From: Mycobacterium sp. SMC-2
GTDB lineage: Bacteria > Actinomycetota > Actinomycetes > Mycobacteriales > Mycobacteriaceae
DNA length: 64,000 nucleotides
Assembly (NCBI RefSeq): GCF_025263485.1
Contig: NZ_CP079863.1
Coordinates: 1,178,001 to 1,242,000, forward strand
Reading direction: 5' to 3'
Translations under genes and position numbers: made by a program
In this document: positions 8,726 to 17,275 of the stretch, one piece after another
Numbering within the stretch: position 1 is the stretch's first letter
How the letters are laid out: each line of letters opens with the position of its first letter
The notes under the pieces: generated by a model
What the model was told of the DNA's origin: nothing
The model's input: only the letters and a program-made list of their open reading frames with translations
The model's database searches: none

Positions 8726-10113
8726 GCCCCTTCGGTCAAGTCCCGCACCCGCGCATAGCGTCCCAGCACCTCGGGCGTCGGGTCGGCGGTGTATTCCTCC
8801 GTGCGGGGCGGCTTCCACCCCGGCGGTCGCGGCGCCCCGCTGAGCGCCCACGCCGCCTGCCGCGCCGCGCCCAAGGCGACGTACTGCGCGGGGGTCGGCG
8901 CCAGCACCGGTACGCCGAACACCGCCGGGGCGATTTCGCGCAGGGCCCGCGACTGGGCGCCACCGCCGATCAGCAGGATGCGGCGCGGGACCACGCCGTG
9001 CGCGGTTAGATGAGCGAGGCCGTCGGCCAGCGCGCACAGCAGCCCCTCCACCGCGGCCCTGGCCAGGTTGGCCGGCGTCGCGTTTGCGACGCGGAGTCCA
9101 TGCAGCGCGCCGGAAGCGTTGGGGCGGTTGGGTGTTCGCTCACCCTGCAGGTAGGGCACCAGGACCAGCCCCGCGCTGCCCGGCGGCGCCGACAGCGCGA
9201 GCTCCGACAGCCCGGTGTGGTCGACCCCCAGCATGGCGGCGGCCGCGTCGAGCACCCGCGCGCCGTTGAGCGTGCAGACCAGCGGGAGGTAGCGGCCGGT
9301 GCCGTCGGCGAATCCCGCGACGAAGCCAGCCTCGTCGCGGACCGGGTCGGCGGTGACCGCGGCCACCACCCCCGACGTCCCGACCGAGACGATGACGTCG
9401 CCCTCGCCGGCGCCGAGGCCCAGCGCCGCGGCGGCGTTGTCCCCGAGCCCCGCGCCGAATGTGGTTGTGCCACTGACGGTTGCGGCCGACGGGCCCAGCA
9501 CCGCGGGCAGCCGCGGGCGGCGACCACGCATGGCCAGCTCCAGCAGGTCGACGCGGTAGTGGCCGCGCGCGGCGTCGTAGTAACCGGTGCCGCTGGCGTC
9601 GCTGCGATCGGTGGTGAGCTCCGCGATGTCGGTGTCGCCGCGCAGCCGCCACGTCAGCCAGTCGTGCGGCAGGCAGACGGCCGCCGTGCGGTCCGCGTGC
9701 CGTGGCTCGTGGTCGGCGAGCCAGCGCAGCTTGGCCACCGTGACCGCGGCCAGTGGCACGACGCCGACGGCCTGGGCCCACGCGCCCGGGCCGCCGAGCT
9801 CGTCGACGAGCGCGCGCGCCGCGTCCGCCGACCGCAGGTCGTTCCACAGCAGCGCGGGCCGCACCACCCGGCCCGCCCCGTCGAGGCACACCATGCCGTG
9901 TTGCTGCGCGCCGACCGCGATCGCCTCCACGCCGTCCAGCCCGCCCGCAGCCGTGATCGCCTCCCGGGCGGCGGCTTCCCATGCGGCCGGGGCGATTTCG
10001 GTTCCTTGCGCGTGGCCGGCCGTGCCCTCGCGAACCACCTCGCCGGTCGCGGCATCGCAGATGAGCACCTTGCAGGACTGGGTCGACGAGTCGATGCCGG
10101 CGACCAGCGTCAT
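8722..10113 (-). CDS. xylB: Xylulokinase (FGGY family)
   Basis: The 463-residue carbohydrate kinase has the FGGY-family fold. The N-terminal phosphate loop is [12 protein letters not shown] (near residue 7) and the C-terminal ATP-binding segment is [21 protein letters not shown]. The segment [10 protein letters not shown] matches the substrate loop of xylulokinases. The enzyme would phosphorylate D-xylulose with ATP. Its ATG at 10113 overlaps the stop of the upstream mannitol-dehydrogenase-type gene by 4 bp (ATGA), so the two are translationally coupled: polyol oxidation to a ketose, then phosphorylation. The sugar could also be another ketose or polyol. The frame continues upstream but would overlap the partner gene. 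Confidence 0.85.
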   Translation of the reverse strand: MTLVAGIDSSTQSCKVLICDAATGEVVREGTAGHAQGTEIAPAAWEAAAREAITAAGGLDGVEAIAVGAQQHGMVCLDGAGRVVRPALLWNDLRSADAARALVDELGGPGAWAQAVGVVPLAAVTVAKLRWLADHEPRHADRTAAVCLPHDWLTWRLRGDTDIAELTTDRSDASGTGYYDAARGHYRVDLLELAMRGRRPRLPAVLGPSAATVSGTTTFGAGLGDNAAAALGLGAGEGDVIVSVGTSGVVAAVTADPVRDEAGFVAGFADGTGRYLPLVCTLNGARVLDAAAAMLGVDHTGLSELALSAPPGSAGLVLVPYLQGERTPNRPNASGALHGLRVANATPANLARAAVEGLLCALADGLAHLTAHGVVPRRILLIGGGAQSRALREIAPAVFGVPVLAPTPAQYVALGAARQAAWALSGAPRPPGWKPPRTEEYTADPTPEVLGRYARVRDLTEGA

Positions 10114-11510
10114 TCGCCGGCCTCGACGAGGTCGCGCAGCGTGGCGCGCGCACCGCGGCGGTGCAGCGAGTCCAACGCCCACAGGTACGCGCTGAGGAAG
10201 CGCGGCTGGTCGACGAGGTCACCGAACACCGCGCGGTTGGCCAGGAACGCGGCCGGGTGGTCGCGCTGGGAGCGGGCGATCGGCACGAGCGCGTCGGCGA
10301 GCCGGTCCACCACGTCGATAGGCCGGCCCTCTTCGTCGACGCCCTCGGCGTAGCGAGCCCAGCTCGCGACGATCGCCGCGGACAGCCGTACCGGTCCGCC
10401 GCGTCGCAGGTTGTCGGCGACCACCGGCAGCAGCCACTTCGGGATGCGATCGGACGAGTCGGCGCACAGCCGGGCCACCGTGTCGCGCACGTAGGCGTTG
10501 GCGAAGCGGGGGATGAGTCCTTCTTTGAAGTCGGTCAGCCCCGGGACCCGCGCGAGGGTCGGCATCGCCTCGCATTCCAGGTAGCGGGTTAGGAATTCGG
10601 CGATCAACGGATCCTGGGCGGCTTCGTGCACCAGCCGATACCCGGCCAGGTAGCCGAAGTAACACAGGCCCTGGTGGCCGGCGTTGAGCAGCCTCAGCTT
10701 CATCGCCTCGTAAGGCGACACGTCGTCGACGAGCCGGACGCCCGCCTTATCCAGCGGCGGGCGGCCGTCGGCGAAGTCGTCCTGCAGCACCCACATGGCG
10801 AACGGCTCGGCGACCACCGGCCACGCGTCCCGCACACCGAATTCGGCGTCGAGCCGCTCAATCGCGGCCGGAGGGGTTGCCGGGGTGATCCGGTCGACCA
10901 TCGAGTTGGGGAACTTGGTGTGCTCGCGCATCCAGTGTGCGAGTTCGGGATTGAGCCGTTCGGCGCACGACGTGAACGCGCGCCGCGCCGCGCTGCCGTT
11001 CTCGACGATGTTGTCGCACGACACGATCGTGGGGGAGGGGAGGCCGCGCTCCCGGCGCCGGTTCAGGCCCTCGGCCACCAGGGGGAACACGTCGCTCAGC
11101 GGCGGGTGGTAGCCGCCTTCGGTGATGGTGAGCGAGACGATCCGGGTGCCCGGGCTGGCGAGGAGTTCGATGACCGCCTCGGGATCGTCGGGCGCATACC
11201 GGTAGTCGACGATGGAGCCGATGACGCGCGGCTGCCGGCTGCCGTCGGGGTGTTCGAGGATCAGCGTGTACAAGTGGTCCTGGGCGCGCAGCACGTCGCG
11301 CATGCGCCGGTCGCCCGGCAGCACGCCGACACCGCAGATCCCCCAGTCCCGGGCCAGCCCGTCGTTGAGCAGCCTGTCGATGTACATGGCCTGATGGGAG
11401 CGGTGAAAGCCGCCAACGCCGAAATGCACTATGCCGACGCCCATTCGGCTGCGATCGTAGGCCGGGACGGGAATGCTGAGTGCGCTCAGGTTGCGCGCGT
11501 TCAGCTCCAT
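10110..11510 (-). CDS. Mannitol 2-dehydrogenase family polyol dehydrogenase
   Basis: The 466-residue NAD-dependent long-chain polyol dehydrogenase (mannitol dehydrogenase / fructuronate reductase family) has an N-terminal nucleotide loop [15 protein letters not shown] (26-40). The catalytic signature K-x4-N-x2-H is visible in [12 protein letters not shown]. It would oxidise a polyol such as mannitol or arabitol to the ketose in the cytosol. It is the first gene of a two-gene operon with xylB, which points to D-arabitol to D-xylulose to xylulose 5-phosphate as one possible route (inference). No dedicated transporter or regulator is seen next to it in this window. Confidence 0.85.
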   Translation of the reverse strand: MELNARNLSALSIPVPAYDRSRMGVGIVHFGVGGFHRSHQAMYIDRLLNDGLARDWGICGVGVLPGDRRMRDVLRAQDHLYTLILEHPDGSRQPRVIGSIVDYRYAPDDPEAVIELLASPGTRIVSLTITEGGYHPPLSDVFPLVAEGLNRRRERGLPSPTIVSCDNIVENGSAARRAFTSCAERLNPELAHWMREHTKFPNSMVDRITPATPPAAIERLDAEFGVRDAWPVVAEPFAMWVLQDDFADGRPPLDKAGVRLVDDVSPYEAMKLRLLNAGHQGLCYFGYLAGYRLVHEAAQDPLIAEFLTRYLECEAMPTLARVPGLTDFKEGLIPRFANAYVRDTVARLCADSSDRIPKWLLPVVADNLRRGGPVRLSAAIVASWARYAEGVDEEGRPIDVVDRLADALVPIARSQRDHPAAFLANRAVFGDLVDQPRFLSAYLWALDSLHRRGARATLRDLVEAGE

Positions 11511-11586
11511 TGAAGCGTCACCTCAGCCTCGGCCGTCGTGGCCGCGTCGTGCCGACATCACCCCGTTGGGCGAACGTAGCTCACCG

Positions 11587-11931
11587 CTAGGCGTTAGGGC
11601 ACAGATCGCGCAAGGCAAAGATCACGACGTCCGCGGCCTGCCGGCCGTTGATTCCGCCGCTGCCCTGGTCGGCGTCCGAGCGCTCGACCGCCAGGGCCTC
11701 CAGCTGTTGCGGGGAGGCGCCCCAGGAAAGCTGTTGGCACAGGTCCGCGCCCATCTGCAACAGCGCGTCGTCGCCGCCGTTGACGGCGTGGATGCCGGCG
11801 TTGTGCAGGTCGTTGAGGAAGGCAGTCCCGTCGGCCCGGGCCGGGCTGGCCCAGACGACCCCCGCGGCCAGAAGTGGGCCCCCTGCGAGGGCTGCGCCCA
11901 TGAACCGGCCATAGGGCCGCTGTGCTGCCAT
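11587..11931 (-). CDS. Secreted DUF732 protein, copy A
   Basis: The 114-residue exported protein has a Sec signal peptide ending near ASPARAD and a mature domain with the DUF732 pattern: FLNDLHNAGI, two conserved Cys (DLCQQLSWG and the C-terminal DLCPNA) and a helix near the end. The ATG at 11931 (MAAQRPYGRF) is preferred over 11949 because AAGGAGAAGG lies just upstream at ribosome-binding distance. The neighbouring gene at 12057 is a clear paralogue with the same length and the same last four residues. The role of DUF732 proteins in mycobacteria is not established. Confidence 0.85.
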   Translation of the reverse strand: MAAQRPYGRFMGAALAGGPLLAAGVVWASPARADGTAFLNDLHNAGIHAVNGGDDALLQMGADLCQQLSWGASPQQLEALAVERSDADQGSGGINGRQAADVVIFALRDLCPNA

Positions 11932-12056
11932 CGAAACCTTCTCCTTCATCCCGTGCCCGATGCGGATGATGCACTTTTACACGAAAGCGCCATCAAACAC
12001 GCTCGGGACCGCAAATCCCGAGGATGAATAGTCGGCAAAGACCGATGGGCGGCCCG

Positions 12057-12401
12057 TCAAGCGTTCGGGCAGAGATCCCGCAGGGCGGCGATGACGACGT
12101 GGTCGGCCTGCTCGGGGGTGAGCCCTCTGGCGCCCTGCCGGCTGTCGGACCGCTGCAGCGCCAGGGCTTGGAGCTGCGACGGGGGAGCGCCCCACGACAG
12201 CTGCTGGCAGACGTTCAAGCCCATCTGCACCAGCGCCGCGTCTCCGCCGGTCACCGCGTAGATCCCGTTTTTGTGCAAGTCGTTGACGAAGGTGGTCGCG
12301 TCGGCCTGCGCCGGGACGGCCCACATCACCCCCGCAACCAGGAGTGGGGCTGTCGCCAGCGCTGCGCTCACAAATCGGCCGCAGAGCCGTCGTGTGGTCA
12401 T
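12057..12401 (-). CDS. Secreted DUF732 protein, copy B
   Basis: The 114-residue paralogue of the DUF732 gene at 11587 has a signal peptide with the cleavage region VPAQADA. The mature domain contains FVNDLHKNGIYAV, VCQQLSWGAPPSQLQ and the terminal DLCPNA. The ATG at 12401 (MTTRRLCGRF) follows GGGGGAAGGAG, a strong ribosome-binding site; a start five codons earlier is less likely. The two copies lie head to tail about 125 bp apart. They probably act outside the cell, with the two Cys forming a disulphide. The function is unknown. Confidence 0.85.
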   Translation of the reverse strand: MTTRRLCGRFVSAALATAPLLVAGVMWAVPAQADATTFVNDLHKNGIYAVTGGDAALVQMGLNVCQQLSWGAPPSQLQALALQRSDSRQGARGLTPEQADHVVIAALRDLCPNA

Positions 12402-12714
12402 GACTCCTTCCCCCATTCATTAATCTTCTGGTTGCCTACCGTTCACTTCTATAAAACCTCCAGGACATGTAGCGTCGGCAACGATTCCCTGTGAATACGC
12501 TGCGTAGAAGTCCGGTCAGCGCGTCCCAAAGCCCGCGCGGTCGCGTCTGGCCCGTGACGACCTTGTGACGTCACCATTTGGAAACGGCGCGGTGCGGCGC
12601 GTCCGGCGTCTCACATCAGCTGCTGAACAATTGGCTCGGTCGTCGAAAGACGGCTAAGCGGTTCTGCTGCACCAGATGGATATGTGAGCGCGAATTAAAG
12701 GAGAGTCGACGCTG
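12402..12714. other. Intergenic region between divergent secreted-protein genes
   Basis: About 310 bases lie between the DUF732 gene (minus) and the Pro/Ala-rich secreted-protein gene (plus). The part nearest the DUF732 gene is unusually AT-rich for this genome (cattaatcttctggttgcc, ctataaaacctcc), as expected for promoters. The plus-strand gene is preceded by AAAGGAGAG as its ribosome-binding site. I see no coding frame and no strong hairpin. Confidence 0.5.
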
Positions 12715-13290
12715 ATGGCGATCGTCGATCGGTTCAACATGAAAGTAGTTGCCACTCTTGGGTTGTGCGCAGCCGCGCTTGCGTTGAGCCCGGATGCGGC
12801 AGCCGCTCCCCTGAAGACGGGCGGATACGCCTGCATACAGGGGCAGGCCGGCGAGGCGGGTGCACCGCTGGCCGGCGGACCCGGAGCCGCCGGCGGTGCC
12901 GCGGCCGCGGGCGGGGCGCCGACCGCCGAGGTCTGCGCGGCCAGCGCGCCGCTCACCGACATGGCCGGTGTGCCAATGGCTGTGCCCGGACCGCTGCCCG
13001 TGGGTGCGCCGGTGCCGGTGCCGCTGGGCGCCCCGTTGCCGTTGGGTGCTCCGTTGCCGCTGGGCGCTCCCTTGCCATTGGGTGCGCCGCTGCCGGTGGC
13101 GCCGATAGTGCCGGCCGGTGCCCCGCTGGTTGCCCTTGGCGGGCTGGCGGCCGGTGCCCCGCTCGATGCGGTCGCTGGCGCCCCGCTCGTCGACATGTCG
13201 GGGGTCAAGGACGCGCCGACCGGTCCGGCGCCGACCGGGGGGCCCCAGCCCGGTCAGCCCGTCGTGCCCGGCCCCTCAGGCGCCCACTGA
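12715..13290 (+). CDS. Secreted Pro/Ala/Gly-rich protein with PLPLGA repeats
   Basis: The 191-residue exported protein has a signal peptide (hydrophobic core VVATLGLCAAALALS, cleavage near DAAAAP). The mature chain has two Cys in its first third. A low-complexity centre has the unit PLPLGA repeated about four times (residues about 100-124), and the tail is Pro/Gly-rich. A ribosome-binding site AAAGGAGAG lies upstream of ATG 12715; an internal ATG at 12739 (MKVVATLG) is a possible alternative start. The composition suggests a cell-wall-associated or secreted surface protein. A perfect 15-bp hairpin just after the stop probably ends its transcript. I do not recognise a family. Confidence 0.75.
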   Translation: MAIVDRFNMKVVATLGLCAAALALSPDAAAAPLKTGGYACIQGQAGEAGAPLAGGPGAAGGAAAAGGAPTAEVCAASAPLTDMAGVPMAVPGPLPVGAPVPVPLGAPLPLGAPLPLGAPLPLGAPLPVAPIVPAGAPLVALGGLAAGAPLDAVAGAPLVDMSGVKDAPTGPAPTGGPQPGQPVVPGPSGAH

Positions 13291-13302
13291 GGCCCATCCC
13301 CC

Positions 13303-13336
13303 AATGGACCCGCTGGTTGCGACCAGCGGGTCCATT
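13303..13336 (+). terminator. Perfect 15-bp stem-loop terminator
   Basis: AATGGACCCGCTGGT, a 4-base loop TGCG, and the exact complement ACCAGCGGGTCCATT form a 15-bp uninterrupted stem 12 bases after the stop of the Pro/Ala-rich secreted protein. There is no U-tract downstream, which is common in mycobacterial terminators. It is placed to end the plus-strand transcript. Confidence 0.75.
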
Positions 13337-13371
13337 CGTATGTGTCGTATGTGTCGTATGTGTCGTATGTG
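13337..13371. repeat. Short 9-bp tandem repeat (CGTATGTGT)
   Basis: The unit cgtatgtgt is repeated without spacers: three full copies and a partial fourth ending in cgtatgtga. It follows the terminator stem directly and lies outside coding sequence. Such a tract could vary in copy number between strains. Confidence 0.8.
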
Positions 13372-13393
13372 ACGGCCACTTGAGTCTTCGAGT

Positions 13394-13449
13394 GTGACGC
13401 TAGTTTCACAGTCGAGCGCGAGCGTGAAACTAGCGTCACTCTCGGCAGA
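13394..13449. repeat. 16-bp perfect inverted repeat (GTGACGCTAGTTTCAC)
   Basis: GTGACGCTAGTTTCAC at 13394-13409 is matched exactly by its reverse complement at 13434-13449, with 24 bases between the arms. It lies in the gap between the plus-strand secreted-protein gene and the minus-strand L,D-transpeptidase gene. It could form a cruciform or RNA hairpin, act as a bidirectional terminator, or be a dispersed palindromic repeat of this genome. Confidence 0.8.
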
Positions 13450-13516
13450 GGGCACGGGGCCGGGGCGGATGTCAGCGAATAGGCCCCGCTCTCAGGGCAA
13501 TTCGGTGCCGACCTTC

Positions 13517-14344
13517 TTAAGAAGGGGGCCTCTCCCACAGATTGTTGTTTTCCTTGACGATCACCGGGTCGCCGACATTGACCGTGTTGTAGTACCACTC
13601 GGCGTCTTCGGGGCTGAGGCTGATGCAGCCGTGGCTGACATTCTCCAGCCCCAGTGATCGCACGGCCCACGGAGCGGAATGCACGAACAGGCCGCGGTTG
13701 GTGATCCGGACGGCGTAATCCACGTTGAGTAGGTAACCGTTGGGGTCGTCGACGGGGATGCCGACACTGCTCGAATCCATAAGCACCGAGCGCTCTTTGG
13801 ACAAGACGGTGTAGTTGCCGACCGGCGTCGGGAACTCAGGCCGACCCATGGACGCCGGCAACACGCCCTCTTCGCCGAAGTGGGGCCGGTGGTGCGGCGC
13901 CGGTAGGGGCGCGGCATCGACCCCGTCGATGGTCACTTTGAAAGTGTGGTCGGTGATGTTGGCGACCCCGACGACCTTCGGGCCCGTTTTGAATTCCGTC
14001 GACCGGCCCTCGACCGAAAGCGCCACCGTGCTGTGCGCCGGCCAGTAGTGGTCCGGAACCCACTGCACAACCTTGTTGTCCAACCATTCGAAGCTGCCGG
14101 TCATCTCCGGCGTCGATTTGACGCCGACCGCGCGCTCGGCGGCGTGCCGGTTCGCCACGGGCGCGGTGAAAGTCACGACCACGGGGTGCGCCACACCCAC
14201 GGTGGCACCCCGCGCCGGCAGGACCGACGCGATGGTGAAGTCATGCGGTTGGTTCACCGCCGCCATGCTGGTGCCAGTTGGACCCGCAACCACGCTCGCA
14301 GCGAGCCCGACCACCGCAAGAACACACCGAACGTCCGCCCGCAT
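13517..14344 (-). CDS. L,D-transpeptidase (LdtMt type)
   Basis: The 275-residue exported cell-wall enzyme forms 3-3 cross-links between diaminopimelate residues of peptidoglycan stems. It has an N-terminal signal region (1-30), one Ig-like domain (about 35-120) and a YkuD catalytic domain (about 125-268). The catalytic signature reads H222 ... S237-H238-G239-C240, with C240 the nucleophile that carbapenems acylate in this family. The ATG at 14344 (MRADVRC) gives a proper signal sequence; the upstream extension to 14413 is unlikely. The single Ig domain and length of about 275 residues resemble the smaller mycobacterial Ldt paralogues (Rv1433/LdtMt3 size class), but the exact paralogue is not certain. 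Confidence 0.9.
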   Translation of the reverse strand: MRADVRCVLAVVGLAASVVAGPTGTSMAAVNQPHDFTIASVLPARGATVGVAHPVVVTFTAPVANRHAAERAVGVKSTPEMTGSFEWLDNKVVQWVPDHYWPAHSTVALSVEGRSTEFKTGPKVVGVANITDHTFKVTIDGVDAAPLPAPHHRPHFGEEGVLPASMGRPEFPTPVGNYTVLSKERSVLMDSSSVGIPVDDPNGYLLNVDYAVRITNRGLFVHSAPWAVRSLGLENVSHGCISLSPEDAEWYYNTVNVGDPVIVKENNNLWERPPS

Positions 14345-14544
14345 GGCTCCGATTCCTTTTAACTGACATAGTTGTAATAGGGATCGTAGAGGTACGTTGA
14401 CCAGCGGAAGCACAAGGGCGCGTTAGCATTTGGTCAAGCCTCGGTCACGTTTCGGCCACGGGCGTTTAGTTCGGCATCGACGGCTGCGAGGCGGCCGGAT
14501 CCCGAGCGCAACCCGCCCCGCGGACTGGCAACCCGAGGTACCGG

Positions 14545-15444
14545 TCAAACCATCAGGAGCGGCAGGGCGTGGGCCAGCGCAATGCCCGCATTATGCGAGG
14601 CGGCAAAGTTCTGCGCATACGCGCGCGGTGTCACCTCCGAATCGAAGTAGCCGAGGCGGTTGGCAATTCCGGAAAAGAACAGGAATTGCTCCGATGGCGC
14701 AGCAAGCCGTATGACGCCATGCGTCGTCTCCATCGAGCCGACCGGGGCGTTGACCCCGGCCTGTTGCATGGCCTGTATGGATTCCCGATCGGCCCAGACA
14801 TAGTCCTCCGGTTTCGTCACGTTGACATCGCTCAAAGCCACATAGTCGGAGGCGACCAGCAGCGCCGGCGGATTCGCGGGATTGAGCGGCGGCGAGAGAA
14901 ATCGAGACTCGCAAGGACGGCGCAGGTCCCGGTCGAGTATTGACAACGCCGAACCCGGTGCCGGCGCGGTTGGGACCAGGAGCTTGTCGAATTCTGGGCT
15001 GACCCAGTTGCTCTCCGGATTTGGCGTCTTGTGGGGATTGTGAACGAACACCTGCGTCCCAACGACCGCGCAACCGTTGAACGATCTGTCGCCCGGAAAC
15101 GACGCAGTGCCGAAGGCCACGACCAGGGTTGGTGCCGGCCCGTTGGCGACGACGGCGGGAATGACGCGGGCCTTCTCTTCGCTGCTCGACGACTTTTTTG
15201 CCGGGTCCATCAGGTCCTTGACGCACCACAGCTCGGCTGTTGCATTCGCGGTCCGCAACGCCAGCCGCGCGCTGACCTGTTTCGTCGTGCCGTCGTTCAG
15301 CGGGACCGTGACCTGCGGGGCCGGATCGAAGGGCCGATCGAACGGCGGAAGCTTGGACGGCCTGGCGTCTGGATTGGAGAACACTCCGACCAGCGGGTCC
15401 GCTTCCCAGGACTTGTTCGCAAAAATCAGGATTCGTCTTAGCAT
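14545..15444 (-). CDS. Nucleoside-phosphorylase-like protein
   Basis: This 299-residue soluble protein starts at ATG 15444, preceded by TTGGAGG at a good distance; the start four codons upstream lacks this site. The C-terminal part has a pattern of the MTA/SAH nucleosidase and phosphorylase superfamily: a METTHGVI segment, FFSGIANRLGYFD and QNFAASHNAGIALAHAL. The N-terminal half has LVVAFGTASFPG. This suggests cleavage of, or binding to, a nucleoside-like substrate, but key residues cannot be verified by eye. It is the last chromosomal gene before the left junction of the integrated element. Confidence 0.55.
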   Translation of the reverse strand: MLRRILIFANKSWEADPLVGVFSNPDARPSKLPPFDRPFDPAPQVTVPLNDGTTKQVSARLALRTANATAELWCVKDLMDPAKKSSSSEEKARVIPAVVANGPAPTLVVAFGTASFPGDRSFNGCAVVGTQVFVHNPHKTPNPESNWVSPEFDKLLVPTAPAPGSALSILDRDLRRPCESRFLSPPLNPANPPALLVASDYVALSDVNVTKPEDYVWADRESIQAMQQAGVNAPVGSMETTHGVIRLAAPSEQFLFFSGIANRLGYFDSEVTPRAYAQNFAASHNAGIALAHALPLLMV

Positions 15445-15641
15445 GCGCGCCTCCAAGAACCGCGGCGAGTAGCGACCGGCTTACCAGGATGACCGCGGGG
15501 GCCGCAATTCATTTCAGGGTTTTAGGACGTGGCAGTCGACAGCAAAAGAATCCCGGAAACCAGCTTCCCCGGGCTAGCGACGAGTTCTCAAGCCGACATC
15601 GGCGTTCTCGCACCGACGCAAACGTCCCTGAACTGGAATCT

Positions 15642-15688
15642 TGTGGAGCCGATGACGGGAATCGAACCCGCGTATTCAGCTTGGGAAG
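15642..15688. repeat. attL: 47-bp copy of the tRNA-Gly 3' part
   Basis: This is identical over 47 bases to 44408-44454. It reproduces the tRNA from the CCA end through the T arm and variable region into the anticodon loop and stem, and then diverges. The 5' half of a tRNA is missing here, so this is the displaced chromosomal 3' end left by integration and not a second tRNA gene. Confidence 0.95.
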
Positions 15689-15833
15689 TACTTTCGACGC
15701 CCGAACATTTGAGCGATAACTGCTGGTAGGTGGGCTTGCGAAGACCACCGTTTGCACTGGTCATCTGCAGTATCGGTACGGCTAGCGGACGCATCCGGTA
15801 CGGCGCCGGAGCGCCCGCAGTTCGGGTGCGTCT

Positions 15834-15852
15834 ACGGGACCAAGACGGGACC
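15834..15852. promoter_or_regulatory. Putative integrase arm-type sites, left end
   Basis: Two direct copies of ACGGGACC start at 15834 and 15845, an 11-bp period (one helical turn). A matching pair with the same period occurs inside the right end at 44344-44362. Paired arm sites on either side of a core are a known feature of attP regions used by tyrosine integrases of actinobacterial phages such as L5. The assignment here is inference from position, sequence identity and spacing. Confidence 0.6.
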
Positions 15853-16498
15853 GCGCGTTGACCGGGAACGTGTCGCTGCCCTTTGACATGCTTTACCTGT
15901 GACTGTCGAGGTTCCGTCGTACTCTGACCTGCTTTGGCCGACCCTCCAAGCTGCGATCGCACTCGGCGGCTCCGCCTCAATCGCCGAGCTGAACGCCGCC
16001 GTTGTTGAACGAGAGCAGCTCACGCCCGAGCAGCAGAGCGTCCTACTAAGCGGCGGGCCGCAGACGGTAATCCAAAACAGGCTGGCGTGGGCGCGGACCT
16101 ACCTCAAGGGAATGGGCCTCTTCGCCAACAGCACGCGGGGTGTCTGGTCAGTGACTCCCGAGGGACAGGCTGCAACACAGGATGACCTTGAGCCGTTGCG
16201 CGCCGCGTTCGCAGCAGAACGAAAGAGTGGAAGAAAGAGGAGCAAGAAGAAGGGCGGCGGAGAACAATCTGACGTCGGCAACGAGATCGACCAGGTCGAG
16301 GCCGAAGCCGAGGAGAAGTGGAAGGACGAATTGCTGAGCACGCTCCTCGAGGTGCCGTCATTCGCCTGTCAATGGACAGCTGAAAGTGCCCGTCGGCGGA
16401 CATGAGAACTGCCGGTTGGTGGCCAATAAGAACTGCCCGGTGGCGGACACGAATCTGCCCATGAGGGTGATGCCCGCCACCGGTCGGTGAGGCCGTTG

Positions 16499-17275
16499 TC
16501 AGCTCAAGGGTTTGACTCCTTTCCCGTGCAGGGCTTGGGCCAGGCGCACGGAGTCTCCGCTGGTCTGGCATAGGTGTGCGTGATGCAGCAGGCGGTCGAC
16601 GGTGGCGGTGGCCAGCGTCTTGGGCATCAGCTCGTCGAACCCACTGGGGTGCAGGTTCGAGGAGATCGCCACGGACTTGCGTTCGTAGGCTGCTTCGACG
16701 ATGCGGTAGAGCCCTTCGGCGGCATCGGCACCGACCGGCAAGAGCCCCACGTCATCGATGACGACGAGCTCGGCGCGCACGATCTTGGCCACCGCCTTTC
16801 CCAGAGAGTCATCGGCACGGTGGGCGCGCACGAGCACCCCGATCTGCTCGAGGGTGAACCACGCCACCGGCATCCCGGCCTCGATGACTTTCTGCCCCAA
16901 CGCTTCGAGGAAGAATGTCTTGCCGGTGCCGGCCGGCCCGCAGACGACCAGATTCTCGCGGCGCCCCACCCATTCGAGGGTCTGTAGCGCTTGTTGGGTG
17001 GGCAGCGGGATCGACGAGGCGCCCGGGTCCCAGGCGTCGAAGGTTTTCCCAGTCGGGAATCCGGCGGCTTTGCGGCGGGCGGCCAACATAGAACGGGCGC
17101 GGCCGGCGACTTCCTCGGTCAGCAGCGCTTTGATGACCTCGGTGGGGTCCCAGCGTTGAGCGCGGGCGGTGGCCAGCACGTCGGCGGCGATCGCGCGTGC
17201 GTGCGGCAACCGCAGGGCCCGCATCAACGTCTCGACCTCGGCGGGCAACTGCGTGGCGGTCGTGGTGGTGTTCAT
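16499..17275 (-). CDS. istB: IstB-like transposition helper ATPase (IS copy A)
   Basis: The 258-residue AAA+ ATPase is the IstB/DnaC-like partner of the IS21 transposase. The Walker A is GPAGTGKTFF near residues 114-123 and the Walker B is ELVVIDDVGLLP. IstB assembles on DNA and directs target choice for IstA. The start overlaps the istA stop by 4 bp, as is standard for the family. Length is normal, and no frameshift is seen. Confidence 0.92.
   Translation of the reverse strand: MNTTTTATQLPAEVETLMRALRLPHARAIAADVLATARAQRWDPTEVIKALLTEEVAGRARSMLAARRKAAGFPTGKTFDAWDPGASSIPLPTQQALQTLEWVGRRENLVVCGPAGTGKTFFLEALGQKVIEAGMPVAWFTLEQIGVLVRAHRADDSLGKAVAKIVRAELVVIDDVGLLPVGADAAEGLYRIVEAAYERKSVAISSNLHPSGFDELMPKTLATATVDRLLHHAHLCQTSGDSVRLAQALHGKGVKPLS

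Noticed and set aside
6725..9037. A 770-residue minus-strand open frame
   Set aside because: It mirrors the PAP2-kinase and HEXXH genes, has Arg/Ala/Gly-rich nonsense composition and no domain; a high-GC shadow frame.
13337..13371. Short tandem repeats as a CRISPR or iteron array
   Set aside because: The unit is only 9 bp without spacers and there is no replication gene near; it is a simple microsatellite.
15642..15688. A second tRNA-Gly gene
   Set aside because: Only the 3' part is present and the acceptor and D-arm halves are missing; it is the attL remnant.
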